Assembly: GCA_036897485.1 (NCBI GenBank)
Contig: JAYMTF010000152.1
Coordinates: forward strand, 1-49,122
DNA: 49,122 nucleotides
Reading direction: 5' to 3'
From: Pelargonium nanum
Taxonomy: Eukaryota > Streptophyta > Magnoliopsida > Geraniales > Geraniaceae
Positions 46,579-49,122 of the stretch are shown in pieces (the first letter of the stretch is position 1; the number at the start of each line of letters is the position of its first letter). Below the pieces are notes generated by a model that did no database searches, was not told where the DNA came from, and worked only from the letters and a program-made list of their open reading frames with translations. A program made the position numbers and the translations under genes.

Positions 46579-47082
46579 AAGAGAGGGGTCACAATTTAGT
46601 TCATTTTATTAGCTTAGTTTCTTATATGTTATTTTTTCTTTGTTACAACTTTCTTTTAGGGTTAAAATTAGAAATGAGCTGTCAACTATACACCTGTATC
46701 AAACTTATTTCTCTATCAATGATCATCCAACGATTCGATTGAGTTATGAGTCGGGTAAAGTTTCATTACGTTGAAAAGACCTAACCCATGCCCGCCTTAA
46801 AAGAGGCGTGGACCCGTGCTGGTTTCAGGTTTTAGGTTGCGAGTTGGGTCAGATTGCGTGTTAAAACATGGAAAATGTGTCTAATTATAAGATAGCATAT
46901 AGGTCAATAAGCTCGTTAAAGTAGATAAACAATTTCATTAAACTGAGCAATCAATCCATTTATAAATTTCAATATCACAAGAAACATATTCCCCAAAAGT
47001 GTATACACATTTAATCTTGCTAATCGTTTCTTATTGTCTCCACACATAACAAGCAGTCTAAAACACAGTATATGTAAATATA
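46579..47082. other. Convergent 3' spacer
   Basis: It holds the 3' flanks of the LRR gene (from the left) and the purine permease (from the right). AT-rich with T-rich stretches, no open frame of note and no recognisable repeat. Confidence 0.6.
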
Positions 47083-48153
47083 CTATAAGGAAGAAACTTT
47101 ACCTGCAGAGGAGCTACCGTAAATGTAAGAAGCAAAACCCCAGAAGGTAACGATCAAAGATAGGATCTTGAAACCGCTCATGGGGTCATTCAACAATATA
47201 ACAGCTGCAATGCTCGTGATGGGTACCCGAATTGCATTGAGGACACCAGCTAGCACTGTGGAAGACAAAAATAGAACAGCAGTGCTTCCCAATATCCCCA
47301 GCTGAAAAGTAATTGTACCCCAAACGAGGACCAAGATATAGGAAGTTTCACCGCCCTTGAAAGCTCTAGCCTCGGCTTTCATCCCTTGAAAATCCTTATT
47401 AACAAGGACCCCGATTGTGGTAAATATAAAAGCAAAAAAAGAAACCATGACTTGTTGCTCCAGCACAACATGGAAAGATCTTCTCCCGAGTAATTTAACA
47501 AATAACAACTCCGACAGCGCAAAAATGAGCCCGTGGAGCGCAGAACCTAAGATATCCCATATAAAACCCATGATGTATTGCTTGTTACTGATATTCTCGT
47601 ATCTGTCAGAATCTGAATCTAATGCAATTATGGTCATAGCAGCAGTGATTATCACTATGGCATTTATCATGGAAGCATTTAGTTTGTTGTTCACGATCAT
47701 GTATCCAAAGAGGGCAGAGAAAACTAGAGATGATGATGCCAGAAGAGCAGCAGTTGATGCCGGGAGGTAGGCGTAGGCGTAGGCATACATGAGGTTATCG
47801 GCACCACTTAGGAAACCCAATACTATATAAGATAGAGTAAGTTTGAATGTTAAGGGAGTAGGATAAGTTTTACACAGAATATATGTAGGCAACAGCATTA
47901 AAGCGGGTATAGGCCACCCGGCAACTGCTACCCATGAAATGAGCCATTTGCTTGTGCCCCCGTTAGAATAATAGATACGAGATAAAAGGCTTGAAGCAGG
48001 GAATGCAATAAGCATTGCTCCGCTGCTTAGCACTAGAAGAAACCAGTGTGAGATGGGCTTTCTTTTGTAAGCTTCCCAAGCCCTGGACTTAAAAGCGGAA
48101 ATCTGGTCCCAATGTGAAACAGAAGGCTCTGGCAATGGCGATGCCTCCTCCAT
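47083..48153 (-). CDS. PUP5: Purine permease, PUP5-like, 356 aa
   Basis: One long coding exon from ATG (MEEASPLPEP) to TAG. About ten membrane helices, beginning WFLLVLSSGAMLIAFPASSL, with the strongly conserved SKWLISWVAVAGWP, LGFLSGADNLMYAYAYAYLP, GSALHGLIFALSELLFVKLL and VPITSIAAVILLNDPMSGFK segments. It belongs to the PUP branch of the drug/metabolite transporter superfamily, which carries purines, cytokinins and related bases across membranes. Sequence order and the ending SYIYGSSS agree best with what I remember of Arabidopsis PUP5 (At2g24220), next to the LRR kinase At2g24230; the neighbour here is the same type. The track-like extension upstream of MEEASP lacks an ATG and includes GTTGACAG, a possible acceptor of a leader intron. 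A donor-like GCAG|GTAAAG lies six codons before the stop. Confidence 0.92.
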   Translation of the reverse strand: MEEASPLPEPSVSHWDQISAFKSRAWEAYKRKPISHWFLLVLSSGAMLIAFPASSLLSRIYYSNGGTSKWLISWVAVAGWPIPALMLLPTYILCKTYPTPLTFKLTLSYIVLGFLSGADNLMYAYAYAYLPASTAALLASSSLVFSALFGYMIVNNKLNASMINAIVIITAAMTIIALDSDSDRYENISNKQYIMGFIWDILGSALHGLIFALSELLFVKLLGRRSFHVVLEQQVMVSFFAFIFTTIGVLVNKDFQGMKAEARAFKGGETSYILVLVWGTITFQLGILGSTAVLFLSSTVLAGVLNAIRVPITSIAAVILLNDPMSGFKILSLIVTFWGFASYIYGSSSAGKVSSL

Positions 48154-48189
48154 TCTGTCAACTGTTATCAATGATCATAAGAAGTCCCA

Positions 48190-48780
48190 ATCAAAATCTA
48201 GAAATTCTCAGTCAAAATGTTTATCTGAAAGCGTAAGTGACAACAACATCCAAACCATTTCTCAAACAATATTGGGGTCAGCTACATAAATCCTTAAAAA
48301 AAAAAAAAAAAAAAACTCTTTAGAACTTTCGTTCATATTCTCTCCTCCACTATATTCAATGAAATGAGAAATTCTCTGTTGAGCCAAGGGCTAATTTAGG
48401 TCTACCCTGACCCATTATAGTTTCTCCTAAGTGAATTTTCTCTCCTCGCAGCATCACTAATCTCTCTATGATCCACATGTCCAAACAAACTTAAAACAGT
48501 TTTCAAGCATCTTATCTTCCATTAATGCTACTCCAACACTTCCTCGAATACTCATATTCCTATTTTGATCCTTTTGTAGCATTACCACAAATTCACAAGC
48601 AATCTCATCTCTGCTACCCCCATTCTTGATTCCCGTTCCAAAAATAACATAAATTAAAATCCAAACGCTACCCAAGATCATTAGCTTGTATCCCCTTCTT
48701 CTCCATTCTATATAATGTTATCTCCTCCATTTTCATGGCTTTCTTCGATACTTCTTTTCATGTTAATTATATCTGATTCG
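48190..48780 (-). mobile_element. RTE-like LINE relic upstream of the permease
   Basis: On the minus strand, broken frames show IRGSVGVALMEDKM, then a frame equivalent to a WFGHV-like segment (GTTTGGACATGTGGATC), GGGTCAGGGTAGACCTAAAT and GTGGAGGAGAGAATATGAAC, ending GCTGACCCCAATATTGTTTG and a GGTTTGGATGTTGTTGT tail. These parts occur in the same order as in the relic at 34741-35143. A T tract of about 20 (A on the plus strand, 48296-48314) interrupts it. It sits close to the permease start and could contribute to its leader or promoter. Confidence 0.7.
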
Positions 48781-48944
48781 GCACAAAAAATCAAGAATAA
48801 ACTGACCAATAAATGGGTGACACGTGGCTCGCTCGACGGTTAAAGAAGTCAAAGTCGGACCGAGAAAAGTCCGAGAAAGAGTCCGGAATGACCCGAGGAC
48901 ATCATGTGCACGGTTCGCGGATCCACGTGCGCAACGACACCACG
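48781..48944. other. GC-rich flank of the right-edge repeat
   Basis: Base composition changes near 48820, where AT-rich LINE sequence gives way to CACGTGGCTCGCTCGACGG and then short reiterated GTC(C/G)GA motifs (AAGTCGGACCGAGAAAAGTCCGA). No open frame can be trusted here. Likely the same foreign element as the tandem repeat that follows. Confidence 0.45.
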
Positions 48945-49068
48945 CGCACGAAGGCTCGCGCACGAAGGCTCGCGCACGTAACCTCGCGCACGGAAACCTC
49001 GCGCACGGAGCTCGCGCACGCTGGCCTCGCGCACGTTGGCCTCGCACACGATGCCTCGTGCCAGACTC
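48945..49068. repeat. GC-rich 13-15-bp tandem repeat
   Basis: About eight copies of GCACG-N(3-5)-CTCGC: GCACGAAGGCTCGC twice, then GCACGTAACCTCGC, GCACGGAAACCTCGC, GCACGGAGCTCGC, GCACGCTGGCCTCGC, GCACGTTGGCCTCGC and a decayed last copy. It is far richer in G+C than the rest of the window. Related motif GCGCACG continues in the flanks (48925, 49097) up to the right edge. It probably belongs to a repeat or transposon extending off the window. Confidence 0.8.
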
Positions 49069-49122
49069 CACGACAAATGTTCTACGTCCATGCGTGTGCG
49101 CACGAACCATGGAGGGAACATC

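Noticed and set aside
48763..49121. Arg/Ala-rich minus-strand frames at the right edge
   Set aside because: They are created by the GC-rich tandem repeat being open in several frames, with no sign of protein conservation.

Overview
The window is nuclear DNA of a flowering plant, most likely a rosid eudicot. Genes are AT-rich and carry many introns bounded by GT-AG (rarely GC-AG) sites, and all seven recognisable proteins are plant housekeeping or receptor types. I could not fix the species. Exon models were read by hand from splice consensus, reading phase and remembered family sequences; every internal exon boundary I list keeps the reading frame.

Layout, left to right: (1) the 5' part of a CPL4-type RNA polymerase II CTD phosphatase gene (minus; the rest lies off the left edge); (2) a nine-exon reticulon-like B21 type gene (minus, 602 aa); (3) a 4.8-kb spacer with a tRNA-derived SINE, a hairpin and a six-copy ~105-bp minisatellite; (4) a 17-exon class II formin (minus, 1140 aa) with a dead PTEN-like domain and a MULE-type MITE in its second intron; (5) a divergent spacer with a LINE RNase H relic and a ~275-bp tandem duplication; (6) chloroplast omega-6 desaturase FAD6 (plus, 10 exons, 450 aa); (7) ubiquitin protease UBP23 (plus, 11 exons, 1015 aa); (8) a single-exon LRR receptor-like pseudokinase of the At2g24230/At5g58150 type (plus, 868 aa), preceded by four ~130-bp repeats that carry a repeated nine-residue mini-ORF; (9) a PUP5-type purine permease (minus, 356 aa), with a LINE relic and a GC-rich 14-bp tandem repeat running off the right edge.

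The genes do not form a pathway. They look like a conserved neighbourhood: as I recall, in Arabidopsis UBP23, the reticulon and CPL4 are neighbours (At5g57990, At5g58000, At5g58003), an LRR kinase and a formin are neighbours (At5g58150, At5g58160), and PUP5 sits beside the paralogous LRR kinase (At2g24220, At2g24230). The window would then represent the arrangement before a genome duplication and gene loss split it.

I found no wholly new system. The most unusual observations are the repeated mini-ORF array upstream of the pseudokinase, the tandem repeats inside the UBP23 tail, the GC-AG introns, and several small transposon relics inside introns.
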